A stretch of 30,000 bases of DNA from Cryptococcus deneoformans JEC21 (lineage: Eukaryota > Basidiomycota > Tremellomycetes > Tremellales > Cryptococcaceae), in NCBI RefSeq assembly GCF_000091045.1, contig NC_006670.1, positions 1,770,701-1,800,700 on the forward strand. Direction: 5' to 3'. Shown piece after piece: positions 1-9,600 of the stretch. The stretch's first letter is position 1. Every line of letters begins with the position of its first letter. Under the pieces are notes generated by a model. It was not told the origin of the DNA, searched no databases, and saw only the letters and a program-made list of their open reading frames with translations. Both the position numbers and the translations under genes were made by a program.

Positions 1-1065
1 GGTGTGGACAACAGGAAGGGATGCTATGAATGCTTGTGGAGTACGAAACGATTTTGGATCAAAACCCGGTGTTGGGCAAGAGGGAGTCGAGGAAACCGAC
101 GTGGCTGGGGTCAATGGCGAGGAACAAGTTTCGGTATCGGCGGATGAAGAAGACGTCTCCTCATCTAGAGACGAGGACGATGATGATCGACATCGGGTAA
201 ATGGAATCATTTTCCGTCTCAGCTCGAACATATCGACGTTAGATCTCGTCAAGATCCCGACAACATCGTCTTTCACCTTCTCGAACTCTCCTAACAATCG
301 TTCGCTCTCAGAGTTCACTGACCAGGGCAGATAGGCTGAAGGGAGTTCCTCTTTGAGTATAGGGAGAACGTATCGTCGGTAAGTGTCGACAAGAATTGAT
401 CGAGCTTGTCGACGGTGCACACGGGCGCTATTTGCCTTACTGACGTGCGACGCCGCATCGGAAACTGCAGTGAGCGCGGATTGGGGATTGTTGGAAATGA
501 GAGGCGATAAGAGCGAAAACAAAAGTGACGATGGGGTTCGACGAGACACCTTATCTGTCTCAGATGATGCTGACCAGCCATTTGTGCTTGACGTGGAGCT
601 CGGTGAACCACAAGTGCTGACTCCTGGACTGGTAGGAGGACTTCTACTGGTGCCTGCCGTCGAAAATGACATCTGCACTTGCTCTACGACATTCTCCAAT
701 GCCTTAGCACATCCTTCGGTTATCGGCATGGTGATTGAGGTACCGTCTGTAAAATTGACAGCGATGGTCGAAAGAGGAAGGGAGAATGTGACATCTTCAA
801 TGATGATTGCAATCCAACTTGAACTTTCACCTAAGAGGACATTAGGGCATTCAATGCCCTCTTGGAGGCAAAGATTACGATGCGAAAGTAGAGCCGGAGG
901 AAGTGGAAGGGAGCATGAGCTTCACATCCCTAATGTCAGTACACGCCTTAGTAATGATGATAGAATGACTTACGTGTAAGGGTGATTGGGAACGGATAAG
1001 GTAAACAAGATAGTGAGAGGCGATGGAGTCGACTGGGTAGGACGAGGCAAGAGTCGAAGAAGCAT
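1..1065 (-). CDS. Hypothetical protein, 3'-truncated by the window
   Basis: I do not recognise this protein. The spliced model is exon 1 at 1065-974, exon 2 at 919-879 and exon 3 from 830 to the left edge. The introns of 54 and 48 nt have GT/AG ends and keep phase. The frame then stays open for 276 codons to base 1, giving at least 321 residues. The start lies in a GCAAAATG context. A folded-looking stretch (residues about 45-75) precedes a Ser/Thr/Pro-rich linker, then a basic, probably helical segment (RVHRRQARSILVDTYRRYVL) and a charged helix, then a long Ser/Asp/Glu low-complexity tail. No membrane segment or catalytic motif was seen. An overlapping frame at 1483-875 reads into exon 2 but ends at a stop and covers repeat-rich upstream DNA, so I prefer the spliced model. 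The frame choice is fairly safe; the exact 5' end is inferred. Confidence 0.6.
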
Positions 1066-1271
1066 TTTGCGATGCTTTTGAAAATGGACGGGACAAGACA
1101 ATCAAGCGGTCTGAAGATTTTTCCAAGCCGCCTGGTCGTGGAACGCTGTGTACAGAGTGTTTCTTTTTAAATAAGGCGATTAAAAAATACGACCGAGCAT
1201 GGCATGAATGAGTGAAATGTTTGTGAAGGATGCTCTCTGCTCGGTCGGAGAGAGGTGAGCAGAAGATGTGC

Positions 1272-1317
1272 GGGGATAAGAGGCTGGGGAGATGGGGGAT
1301 AAGAGGATGGGGAGATG
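1272..1317. repeat. Two-copy 23-bp tandem repeat
   Basis: Two adjacent 23-bp copies at 1272-1294 and 1295-1317 differ at one base (C/A). Each begins GGGGATAAGAGG and ends TGGGGAGATG. A looser repeat of TATGAGCAAGA / AATGAGCAAGA follows at about 1320-1350. The repeat lies in the promoter side of the left-edge gene and is purine-rich on the plus strand. Confidence 0.85.
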
Positions 1318-1952
1318 GGTAATGAGCAAGACGGGTTATGAGCAAGATGGGATGGTGTGAAGGGAGCAATGTTAACTGTGAAGGCGAAGGCCCATCATGG
1401 GCAGGACAGGGTGCAGTCCTCTGCAAATGCAAATCGTAGATCGCGACCATAACAAGTTTATTCTTCAGGGATACTTCAGGCACCCATTTAGCCTCCTATC
1501 CGTGATCTATGACGTGGATGCGAACAGGGGCGCAGCATGCACCATCCCACTATCCGAGCCCAGACTTGTTCGGTCGGCTCCTACCCTGCTGGCACCCATC
1601 GGACCGCCCAGCTCCTGAATAATACGTTATCACCAGTCGCCATAACGGCAGGCGAACATCACAGATCACAAGGTTAGCCAGGAACCAAAAGCGTTTTTAT
1701 TCAGACTTCCGCCAGAATTCTGTCAGTTTTTGTGTTGTTATTGATTATTTCAGATATCCACCGCTTACCGTTTCGTGTGTTCACTTGGCTCTCAGTTCTG
1801 TCTTCTGCGTCCTCCCGCCTTTCTTCAAGCTCGAGAGCCCCGACCAGCGACAGTCAGTCAAGGATACATTGCAGAGCGTCCAGCGCCCATACTGCGCCTT
1901 GTACTACACTGGGTACCTTTTGTATCTTGTATTGTTATTGCATGCACTCACC

Positions 1953-2132
1953 TTGTGTCTTGTGTCTTGTGTCTCATGATGTCTTGCATCCTGCATCCTG
2001 TATTCTGTATCTTGTATTCTATATTCTGTATCTTGTATCCTGTATTATTCTGTATCCTGTATCCTGTATCCTGTATTCTGTATTCTGTATCCTGTATTCT
2101 GTATCTTGTGCCCTGTGTCCTGTATCTCATCC
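1953..2132. repeat. Heptanucleotide minisatellite (consensus TGTATCC/TGTATTC)
   Basis: About 25 head-to-tail copies of a 7-bp unit, with variants TGTATCC, TGTATTC, TGTATCT and TGTGTCT. A few indels, such as the TATTATTC step near 2043, break the register. Because 7 is not a multiple of 3, all frames carry the same peptide periodicity and stay open over the array, which produces long spurious frames on both strands. It is not a telomere repeat. Confidence 0.9.
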
Positions 2133-2889
2133 CTTGTTGTCAGTCTTGTTGTAGCACTCTTCCGCGCGACGGTAATCATTTCGGCAGCTCTTTCTGCAAT
2201 GAGTTGCAGATCACATCGGATTTAAATTGTATAGCCACACGTTCTTGTTGCTGTATGTGGCCCACCCCTTGTCAAAATTCAGAAGTGAGGATGCGTTGGA
2301 TTACAATAATTATCAGATCCTCATGGCAAAAACGCATTTTACATAGGTAAACCTGCATTTTATTTATCCTGTTGGTTGTAATTTGTACGAGTATATAATA
2401 GTACGGCGACGATCTGATAAAATTCACATGGTCAATCGTCATTTTGCCAGATCTTCATTGTAGATCATCAAGATTGATATGATGACATGATCTCCGGTTG
2501 AAAATGCTCTGATCTTGCATAGCTATATGACACCAAGAACGTTCACGTTGACTGTTCATACTCGCAAAGCCCGACTCCACCATCGTGCAAGATATTGAAA
2601 AGCGAAATGCTGCATCCTCCATTATTTCATGGTCCCATCCCGTAGAATTGTGCGGGTTTCTATTGTGTTGGTATCTACTACTATCAAGAAGCGATGAAAA
2701 TGCAGGGTACGACTATGCGCATTATGCAGCTATATTGCCTGCTATTGTTCTCTACTATTATGCCATCTATACATCAGCAAGTAGTGAATGATCTGCATCC
2801 CTGCGCCGAGTTCTTCTTTTCCCTCCAGCTGAACTTTCCGCAGAGGTCGAATCCCTCTCTCCGAATAACGTATCTGATCATGATTCCGA

Positions 2890-4614
2890 TCATGATAGAG
2901 CCGCGACGCAGCCTTCAAAAGTTAAAAATATAACCATATTGGTCTTAGAACATGGTTAGAAGGTTGTTCAATTGCCGCAACATAGGCATGACTCACAGGT
3001 ACCGCCCTGCAATGAAGGCACATATATGAGTTTGCATCTGTTAGGGGCACTCCTTTGGCGGACACAATTTATATGTCGCGACTAACCTTATTAATGTGGG
3101 ACCCAAACCTGCAAACATTACTCTCCAGCCTTCCTTTCTCAGAGCATCCCCAGCAACTTGTCTGAAGGACAGAAGTCGTGGCTTTGCAATAAAATCTGAT
3201 GTTGAATCGGGCCATGTGGTACTCTGCATGCGAGTCTTAAAAACGTCAACTGGGAATGTCACCTGTTATTTTCATTAGCGATCGCGCAGAAAGATGTTAC
3301 GCTATGAGTTACCATCCATGCAAGCACACCAGCAATTCCACCAGCCAGCATCAACTCTGGCCATCTCAATCCACTGTGGCGTTCCAACTCAGCCTCATCA
3401 ATGAGAGTATGGCGCCCATGGCCGGAGTTGTGGTGGGAAGGAGGAAGAGGCGGTTTTTTCATCCACTTAAAGAAGCGTAAGGTTGCCTCATACCTGGGGT
3501 CGATGATTCATGATGATAGTTGAGCGTTGCGCTGGTCGTATGGTGGGATGTACCAATGAGTCACTTACGCGCAAAAATAGGGACCATACGCGATGTCCCT
3601 TAAGGCCGTTGCTGAAAAGCCTCGGAAGATGCCTTTTAGTCCGTCTGCTCGAATGATAGATTTGAATACTCCAAAAGTGGTCAGGTTAAGATGAGGTGGG
3701 GCTGATTGTTGCCGGATCTAGTATAGATAAATATTGTACGTTCACCTAAGGAACAAAAACATACCTTAATGAGTTCGGTGGGACACGTTAATACCCTACG
3801 ACGATCATTACTTAGCGGGAAAATTAGCAAATCGACTCACGAGGCCACAACTCCACTTCCCGTCCCGGCAAGGAATATCTGCCCCAACGTAGGCTCTTCT
3901 GCTGAATCGTCTGGCAATTGAAGCTTCATAAAAAAGGAGTAAGATGTAAAAACTATCCCGTTGATCTATATATTAGGCCCTTCGTCAATGACTGGAGCGC
4001 TCAAGGATAATAAATGGAGACTTACAAATGCTATACCAGCCTAGACGCGACAGAATCGATATTAGTTTTACATAGACATAACTCGGATTGCGCGGGCTCA
4101 CCATTGGCGAAGTTACACCTTTGAAAAGGCCCCCGATTTTTTCTTCTTTCACAATAGCACCTTGACACCTGCATTAGTTTTACAAAGTATAGATGTCAGA
4201 TGAGGTACAAATTACATACCTAAGGCACTGAAAGTTGATCCATATCGGCCCATGTATTGTGGTGTTTGATATCGCACCTTGACTACATCAAACGGCTGAC
4301 CAACTATCAATCCAGTAGCGCCTATCAGGACAGGTAAGCAAATGACTGCACCGTTATCTTTGTATTGGCAGGAACTTTGTTACTTACCAGCAATGATACC
4401 AGCTGTAAAGTCGACGGCGGGAGATATGTTTCCTACAGATGCCGAGGTCAGTCATTGCACGATTAACTTAGGTGGCGGAAGTCAGTCATCACTCACCATT
4501 ACCATCGATATCCCTTTTACCGTTCCCTTTCCCACCGCCTGTCGTGATGCTACTACTACTGGCCGAGTTGCCAGGCAAGGCCCGCTTGGATGACCCGTCA
4601 TTTCTGTCGCTCAT
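2890..4614 (-). CDS. Mitochondrial carrier family (SLC25) protein
   Basis: Solute transporter of the inner mitochondrial membrane. Exons: 4614-4497, 4432-4388, 4321-4220, 4160-4102, 4040-4026, 3965-3841, 3795-3765, 3717-3569, 3493-3313, 3262-3087, 3006-2997 and 2943-2890. They sum to 355 codons (354 residues) with every phase consistent. All three signature PX[DE]XX[KR] motifs are present: QPFDVVKVR, CPTELIKIR and FPVDVFKTR, each ending the first helix of a two-helix repeat. The protein has a Gly/Ser-rich N-terminal extension of about 40 residues and ends RAVPTNMVIFLTFE. The motif set resembles the carnitine/acylcarnitine-ornithine-YMC branch, so a carnitine or basic amino-acid substrate is possible, but the substrate cannot be fixed by eye. 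Two exons are tiny: 15 nt (AGIAF) and 10 nt (completing R-AVP). Without the 10-nt exon the reading frame is lost. Confidence 0.9.
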
Positions 4615-5378
4615 ATGGCCTCGTATCGATGTTACTTGTTTTCCTTAAACGCTACTGAAGCTGATATTTGGCGCCAATCGTCCTCTGATGTGTCTCGGAT
4701 GGTGTACAGTCTATTACTTTTTGATCGCAAGAGGCCAACTATATTATTAAATACTCCAACATACCCATATGGTGATAGTTGTTTCCGCGCGGATCAACGA
4801 ATCTGCGGGTCGGCGACTCGTAGAACAGCGTTCGCGTCGGTTGTTTCTTTTTGACGTGTTTGGTTTGGCTGACAGCCGGTGGGCATTTTTCACCAGAATC
4901 TATAAACAAAATTGGTTCCGTCGCGAGAAATGTCACGGCGTTTCATCTGCGTTGGACCCGCCAGTTTCGTAAAATTATTTAATTAAATTATGTGTATGCA
5001 AATATACGGTGAAGGGGTTGGTAGCCCAACTTGACGCGAAGCCCAGTTAGCAGGGACATTGGTGGGTCAAGTCGCTGGGTGGCCTGCAAGATAAGAGACC
5101 AACGTAAAAAGAGGGAGGAGTATTATAGGAATGCCAAAGAAATCAAAATGCACATAGACGAAAGACGGATTGGTATGGAGGCGCGGGTGAGGCGGGCATT
5201 AAATAGACTCTGGAGATTGGCGTATGATGATGACGGTGCACGAAATAACAATTACTGCTCGTGAGTGCATACATTTATAAATGCTGTCGCTCGTCGTCGC
5301 CGTCACGAACAACAACAATACATAATAAATAATACATGTTCTCCACTGCTGATATAACTAATTTTCACAGCAAATAAG
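4615..5378. promoter_or_regulatory. Divergent intergenic region between carrier and VPS28
   Basis: The carrier gene (minus) and VPS28 (plus) start at opposite edges of this 764-bp stretch, so it should hold both promoters. An AT-rich patch lies at 4974-5005. A CAA/ATA-rich leader-like stretch runs from 5300 to 5340. The sequence ATAACTAATTTTCACAG at 5354-5370, just before the VPS28 ATG, looks like the branch point and acceptor of a 5'-UTR intron. No coding sequence is recognised. Confidence 0.5.
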
Positions 5379-6306
5379 ATGATGAACCTCGACGAAGAAG
5401 TCCGGCTATGGACAACAAATGCAGAGCGTGAGAAAACAGAGAATCTTGCCACACTGTATAGCATCATCGTAAGCTTGGAGTATCTCGAGCGGGCGTACGT
5501 GCGTGACTCTGTTTCAGGTAAAGAGTAAGTCGGGAGTTTGCTTCATTCGATAAGTGATAGCTAAATTCGTCGTGTCTGATAGGTATGCCCCAGCCTGCCT
5601 CAAGCTCCTCGCTCAGTATAAAAGTTTGATGAAGTTGGTGGCAGACGATATTGGAGGAGTTGAGGCGTTCATGAAACGCTTCAAGGTAAATACAATGAGG
5701 ATCTGGATCGATTCACACCGCTCATGCGTTCTCTCTCCCATCCTCTCACTAGATGGACCATCCTGCAGCTCTGCATCGCTTGACAGTTGGCGTTCCAGCT
5801 ACTGTCGAGCATTCTGCTGAGGCTGAAGACGGGGGAGCTGAAAAGGGCAAATGGGTTGCTGAGACAACACAAGCAAGTCTTTGTTGACTTTCTTCAGTGC
5901 AGCCTACTGATCATAACCGAACAGTCATTTATCACTTTCATGGATGCTCTTAAACTTAATCTCAAAGCAAAAGACCAACTCCATCCGTTTTTGACAGAAC
6001 TAATGAGTGGATATTCACGGTTCAAAGGGAGCCAAGAATGGGAAGGTAGAGGGAAAATATTGCACTGGTATGTGCTTGTCAGCTGCTACGTTCCAAGCTG
6101 AAGTGAGCAGGCTTATTGAATTAAATGCAATGAAAGCAAGTGATGAGATATCAGAAGAGCAATCACGGCAAGTGCGTCTACATCCACGACGGCACTATAT
6201 CATGTCCTGTAGCTGTTATCGCTGACGAAGCCACTAGATGTTATTCGACATTGAAAACGCTTACAACGAATTCTTCCGTTCACTTAGTAATAGCAAGGGC
6301 GATTAA
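5379..6306 (+). CDS. VPS28: ESCRT-I subunit VPS28
   Basis: Vps28 is a core subunit of ESCRT-I (with Vps23 and Vps37). It acts on endosomes in sorting ubiquitinated cargo into multivesicular bodies, and its C-terminal four-helix bundle links to ESCRT-II. Exons: 5379-5524, 5583-5685, 5753-5872, 5925-6067, 6111-6171 and 6238-6306, encoding 213 residues, close to yeast (242) and human (221). The N-terminal core reads EEVRLWTTNAEREK and YLERAYVRDSVSGKEYAPAC; the C-terminal domain reads FITFMDALKLNLKAKDQLHP, then SRQMLFDIENAYNEFF. These match the family throughout, and the yeast-like GVPATVEH segment lies between them. Intron 3 uses a GC donor (GCAAGT), the only reading that keeps phase. In Cryptococcus, ESCRT also feeds Rim101 alkaline-pH signalling; that is family knowledge and is not visible here. 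Confidence 0.95.
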
Positions 6307-8169
6307 CGCCTAATTCATTGTAGCGATGCATCAAAAGCTTATAACAGGAAGTCATAAAAATCTAGCCAAAAAATGGCATGAATGTGTAACCGTTAACGGG
6401 ATCTCCGGGATGTAACAGCCCTCCCCCGTTGTCGTCTCTGCAGCCTGACTCGCGAGCTTTTTCCCATAGCGTCAGCATTGTCGCTGAGATGCTACTCTTA
6501 CTACAATCCCTTTGCCCATCAGATCCTTTTATACTCCATCGTCTCACTAGCGACGGACTTCTTCCACCTCTTGCCAACAGCTTATCCCATGCAATGCACT
6601 CTCGCAGCAAACAAATAACCTTGTCACTTCAAACGCTTCTCGGATGAGATGAGGGCCAGAAGTCCGCTAGACAAGCATTCCATACTCCGGCGTGAAGTCG
6701 CGAGCGCATGACTCTAGAACTGGATAGTTCTCTTCACCGGCAAACAGTAAGGAGTACTTGTCGGGACCCTGTCCAGAGCAGAGAAGAAAATCAAGATTAT
6801 AGGAAGCCGGTCTTTGAGAACTGGCAAAGAGGTACAGGTCATAAGGCGAAATGAGGTGCCAAACGCTTTAACGAATGAGGGACGGAGAATGGCCGGACTT
6901 TGCTGACTCCCCCGATCCTGGTAGAAAGGCGGGATTCCGACATGAGATCGCCGTACGAGTCCGGGACGAAATCATCGTAAGCTAGTCTAAACAGATTCGA
7001 CCCGATAACAGGGAGCATCGCCGCTCAGTCTCTACTGTGAGACTATCTCAGACTGCCTGTAATAAGCCACAGACACCATCCGTTCCCGCGATCCTTATGT
7101 AGCAAAGACTTTCACTTGCCTGGCCGATGCTTTCCTCACACATGTCAACACAGGCGTTTCTATCAAACAAGTCCAGTCCACCTGTGAGCACTCGAAACCA
7201 TGGTCCCCCAATAGAACCGATAACGTTTACAACACCAGGGCAATAGCAACTCTCCCCCCTTGTGGCAGAATAGACAGGCAGCGCGTTTTCTTAGTCTGAC
7301 GACCGCGCCAACCCCGCACTCACAGCCATAGTGAGGGGGTGCTGACGCCGCTGAATTGCGCTCTAAAGAACGGCAGAACACTACTCATCTGTGAGCCACC
7401 GACCGTCCATCGGAGAGTCCATGGGGGAACCCAAATGACTCTGACGGAAAATCTCGACCAACTAAAATCGCCCATCCTAATACCCGGAAAAGGCACGGAT
7501 ATCGCCGTGGAAGATGACAAAAAAATCTGTTCGTGCAACGGCGCGAGGAGGAGGTGATTATAATGGGAGAAACGCGATGGATGAGCTAGGTCAAGAAATT
7601 GAACTAAAAGGTGGCCAATCAGCATCCTTTGGCCATACGTCCTGCTGATCTCCAAAACCGACGGTCTGGGATGACTGCTCACCTTAGGGTTAGATTACAT
7701 TTGAGTGCTGTCCATTCCGCCCCATGTCAAAACAAAAGCAGGGTTCTCTGAGTTGCTGCCAGGTTGCCAGCTGTTGAAGGCAAACCACGGAGCACCAAGG
7801 ACCAAGGCAAGAGGATATCCCTGAAGTGAAGGGAGGTGGGACTGGACTTGTAAGAAGAGGGAGGAAAAGACCAGCAAGACAGGAAAGGAAGGTGATAAGG
7901 GGGGAAAGATGGGGCGATGCGTGAAAGAAGAAAACAAGGTAAGGGAGACAAAAAAGACCAGCTAGCGCGTGGCGCACAAACCGACGCGTGTGACTTTGCT
8001 TATGTAATTATTTTAGGCAAACAGGGAGGATGGGCAGTAGCTGATATAACTGGTGACAACATCGCATACACCTTCAGCTTGCAATCTAGCTATTAAGATC
8101 ATAGTGAGACTTCGAGTTGTTGCGTATCATCAAAGCTAATCAGAGCAGGCAAGGCTGGAAATCCAGTCG
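6307..8169. other. Long gene-free interval, unassigned
   Basis: Between the VPS28 stop and the SRA gene start no gene could be assembled on either strand. Plus-strand 6429-6647 has a short open frame with a plausible helical segment (VAEMLLLLQSLCPSDPFILH), preceded by an acceptor-like CTCTGCAG at 6436-6443, but no start exon or continuation was found. At 7690-7960 the minus strand is strongly pyrimidine-rich, as in fungal promoters and leaders, and a GTGAGC donor-like site follows on the minus strand near 7677. This could be a spliced noncoding transcript divergent from the SRA gene or a decayed gene. An ACGCGT site lies at 7984-7989, 181 bp before the SRA ATG. Confidence 0.4.
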
Positions 8170-9600
8170 ATGACGGACACGGAGAAGTCACAATTATCAC
8201 TAATGAACCTGACATACGAGGAGCAGAGGTTGGAGAATATACGGTTCGTTTTCTTAATCCACAAGTTTGTCTGGATAAGGAAAAATGCTGAGTGGTCAAT
8301 GACCAGAAAAAACGAGGAATTACTAAGGTCTCTAGGATTAGAAACTCCATCTGAAGCTAAATCACTAGCGACCCCTTCGAGTCTCAAAACTGCAGGAAAA
8401 CAAAGGAGATATGATGATGGCTTGGCGGGCGAAAGCAACACAGCAAGAAATAGACCAGGGTTTCCTCGAAAGCAACGTACGAACGATGTTGAAGACCTAA
8501 CTTTGGTTCCCCATTCGGCCGTCAAGCGAAGGCGAAGTGTCAGATTAGGAGGAAGGGAAAAACCGAACTACACGAAAGAACTAGTCACATTTAATGGTGA
8601 CAGGGACACTCCGAACACGCCCTCACGCTACATTAAATCGACTCATAGCCATCCCGATAGTGAGGAGGGAGATATCAGACAAGGAAAGATTAGCAAATTG
8701 GGTGTCAGGCTCCATAATCCGTGAGTTATCATAAGTATCTCTTCCGAGGACCTCAATTGAATGCTGATGGTCGTAAAGGAAAACTTTTGGTCATATTCCA
8801 GGGGTCGAAGTGGGTAAATGGTGGGCGACGAGGTAGGCAAAGAATAAAATACTTGCATTTATTGGCTAACAGATATCCCTCTTAGGATGGAGGCGTCAGC
8901 CGATGCTGTACATGCGTAAGTATGTCTAGTATCTACTAGTAGGGATTGCATTAATATCTTCCAGACCCACGGTTGCAGGTATATCTGGTAATGCTAACGA
9001 TGGTGCTTGGTCCGTGGCTCTCTCGGGTGGCTATCCAGATGAGTGCGTCGGACATGGCTTTTTGCAGCAACGCAGACACTGAACCTAATGATGATTAGTA
9101 TTGACTTAGGTTACGCTTTCACCTACACCGGCTGTGGAGGCCGAGATTTGAAAGGGACTAAACAAAATCCAAAGAATCTTCGGACTGCACCTCAGACTTC
9201 TCATCAGAGTTTCGATAATCCTTTAAACGCTGCTTTGAAGGTCGGTCTTTGAGCAGGCATAACACAAAGAAAAGCCATTTTTACTGACTTTGCATTTCAC
9301 TGTTGTCGTGTATTTGCACTCTATCATCTTATACATTTGTCATTCATGTAGCGTTCCGCTGAAACACGAAACCCTGTCCGGGTCATCCGCGGGTTTAAGC
9401 TTCAGTCCAAATACGCACCGCCAACAGGATACAGATACGACGGTCTGTACGTTGTGGAAAAAGCATGGATGGCGAAGGGTCTTACCAATGGTCTGATGGT
9501 CTGTCGTTACGCCTTCAAAAGAATGGACGACCAGGAACCTCTGCCTGAAAGAGATCTCGATCACGACGATGATAATGATAAAGCCCGACCGTCGGAGTAG
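8170..9600 (+). CDS. UHRF1: SRA/YDG-domain hemimethylated-DNA-binding protein (Uhrf1)
   Basis: SRA domains flip out 5-methylcytosine and read hemimethylated CpG. In Cryptococcus the Uhrf1 protein supports maintenance methylation by Dnmt5 (established knowledge). Exons: 8170-8243, 8307-8720, 8779-8832, 8886-8915, 8965-9042, 9099-9240 and 9352-9600, giving 346 residues. The N-terminus has a short charged helix (YEEQRLENIRKNEELLRSLG) and a basic linker with KRRRSVRLGG. The SRA domain runs from about residue 160 to 330: KTFGHIPGVEVGKWWATR, MEASADAVHAPTVAGISG, SGGYPDDIDLGYAFTYTG, CGGRDLKGT, LRTAPQTSHQSFDNPLNAAL, VRVIRGFKLQSKYAPP and YRYDGLYVVEKAWMAKG. The acidic tail ends at TAG 9598. No RING, PHD or Tudor module is present, so this is the stand-alone fungal type. 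Intron 1 (63 nt) is in frame and stop-free; retention would add 21 residues. A Crypton follows downstream. Confidence 0.93.

Larger units (their letters stand above)
1066..2889. other. Intergenic region with tandem repeats, no gene recognised
   Basis: This 1.8-kb stretch lies between the start of the left-edge gene and the 3' end of the carrier gene, both on the minus strand. It holds a 23-bp tandem duplication near 1272-1317 and a 7-bp minisatellite at about 1953-2132. The open frames across it are products of the heptamer repeat or of low-complexity DNA. The part from 2360 to 2889 is AT-rich and shows nothing distinct. Confidence 0.6.

Noticed and set aside
875..1483. 202-codon minus-strand open frame
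   Set aside because: It covers low-complexity and tandem-repeat DNA and terminates inside exon 2 of the preferred spliced model; the overlapping frame joins in phase to a long open exon.
1732..2350. Overlapping long frames on both strands rich in CILYPVS-type or YRIQDTG-type repeats
   Set aside because: They are translation products of the 7-bp minisatellite, which stays open in all frames.
2845..2862. tRNA-like T-arm (AGAGG TCGAATC CCTCT)
   Set aside because: The loop lacks the TTC start, no D-arm or anticodon stem can be folded around it, and it lies next to the end of the carrier gene.
7058..7699. TGTAAT...ATTACA, as in a solo LTR
   Set aside because: No target-site duplication flanks it, no other LTR signals were seen, and such short ends are expected by chance.
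7690..7977. Three overlapping minus-strand frames with hydrophobic, Ser/Pro-rich sequence
   Set aside because: All derive from one pyrimidine-rich tract and resemble translated promoter DNA, not a membrane protein; no downstream exon fits.
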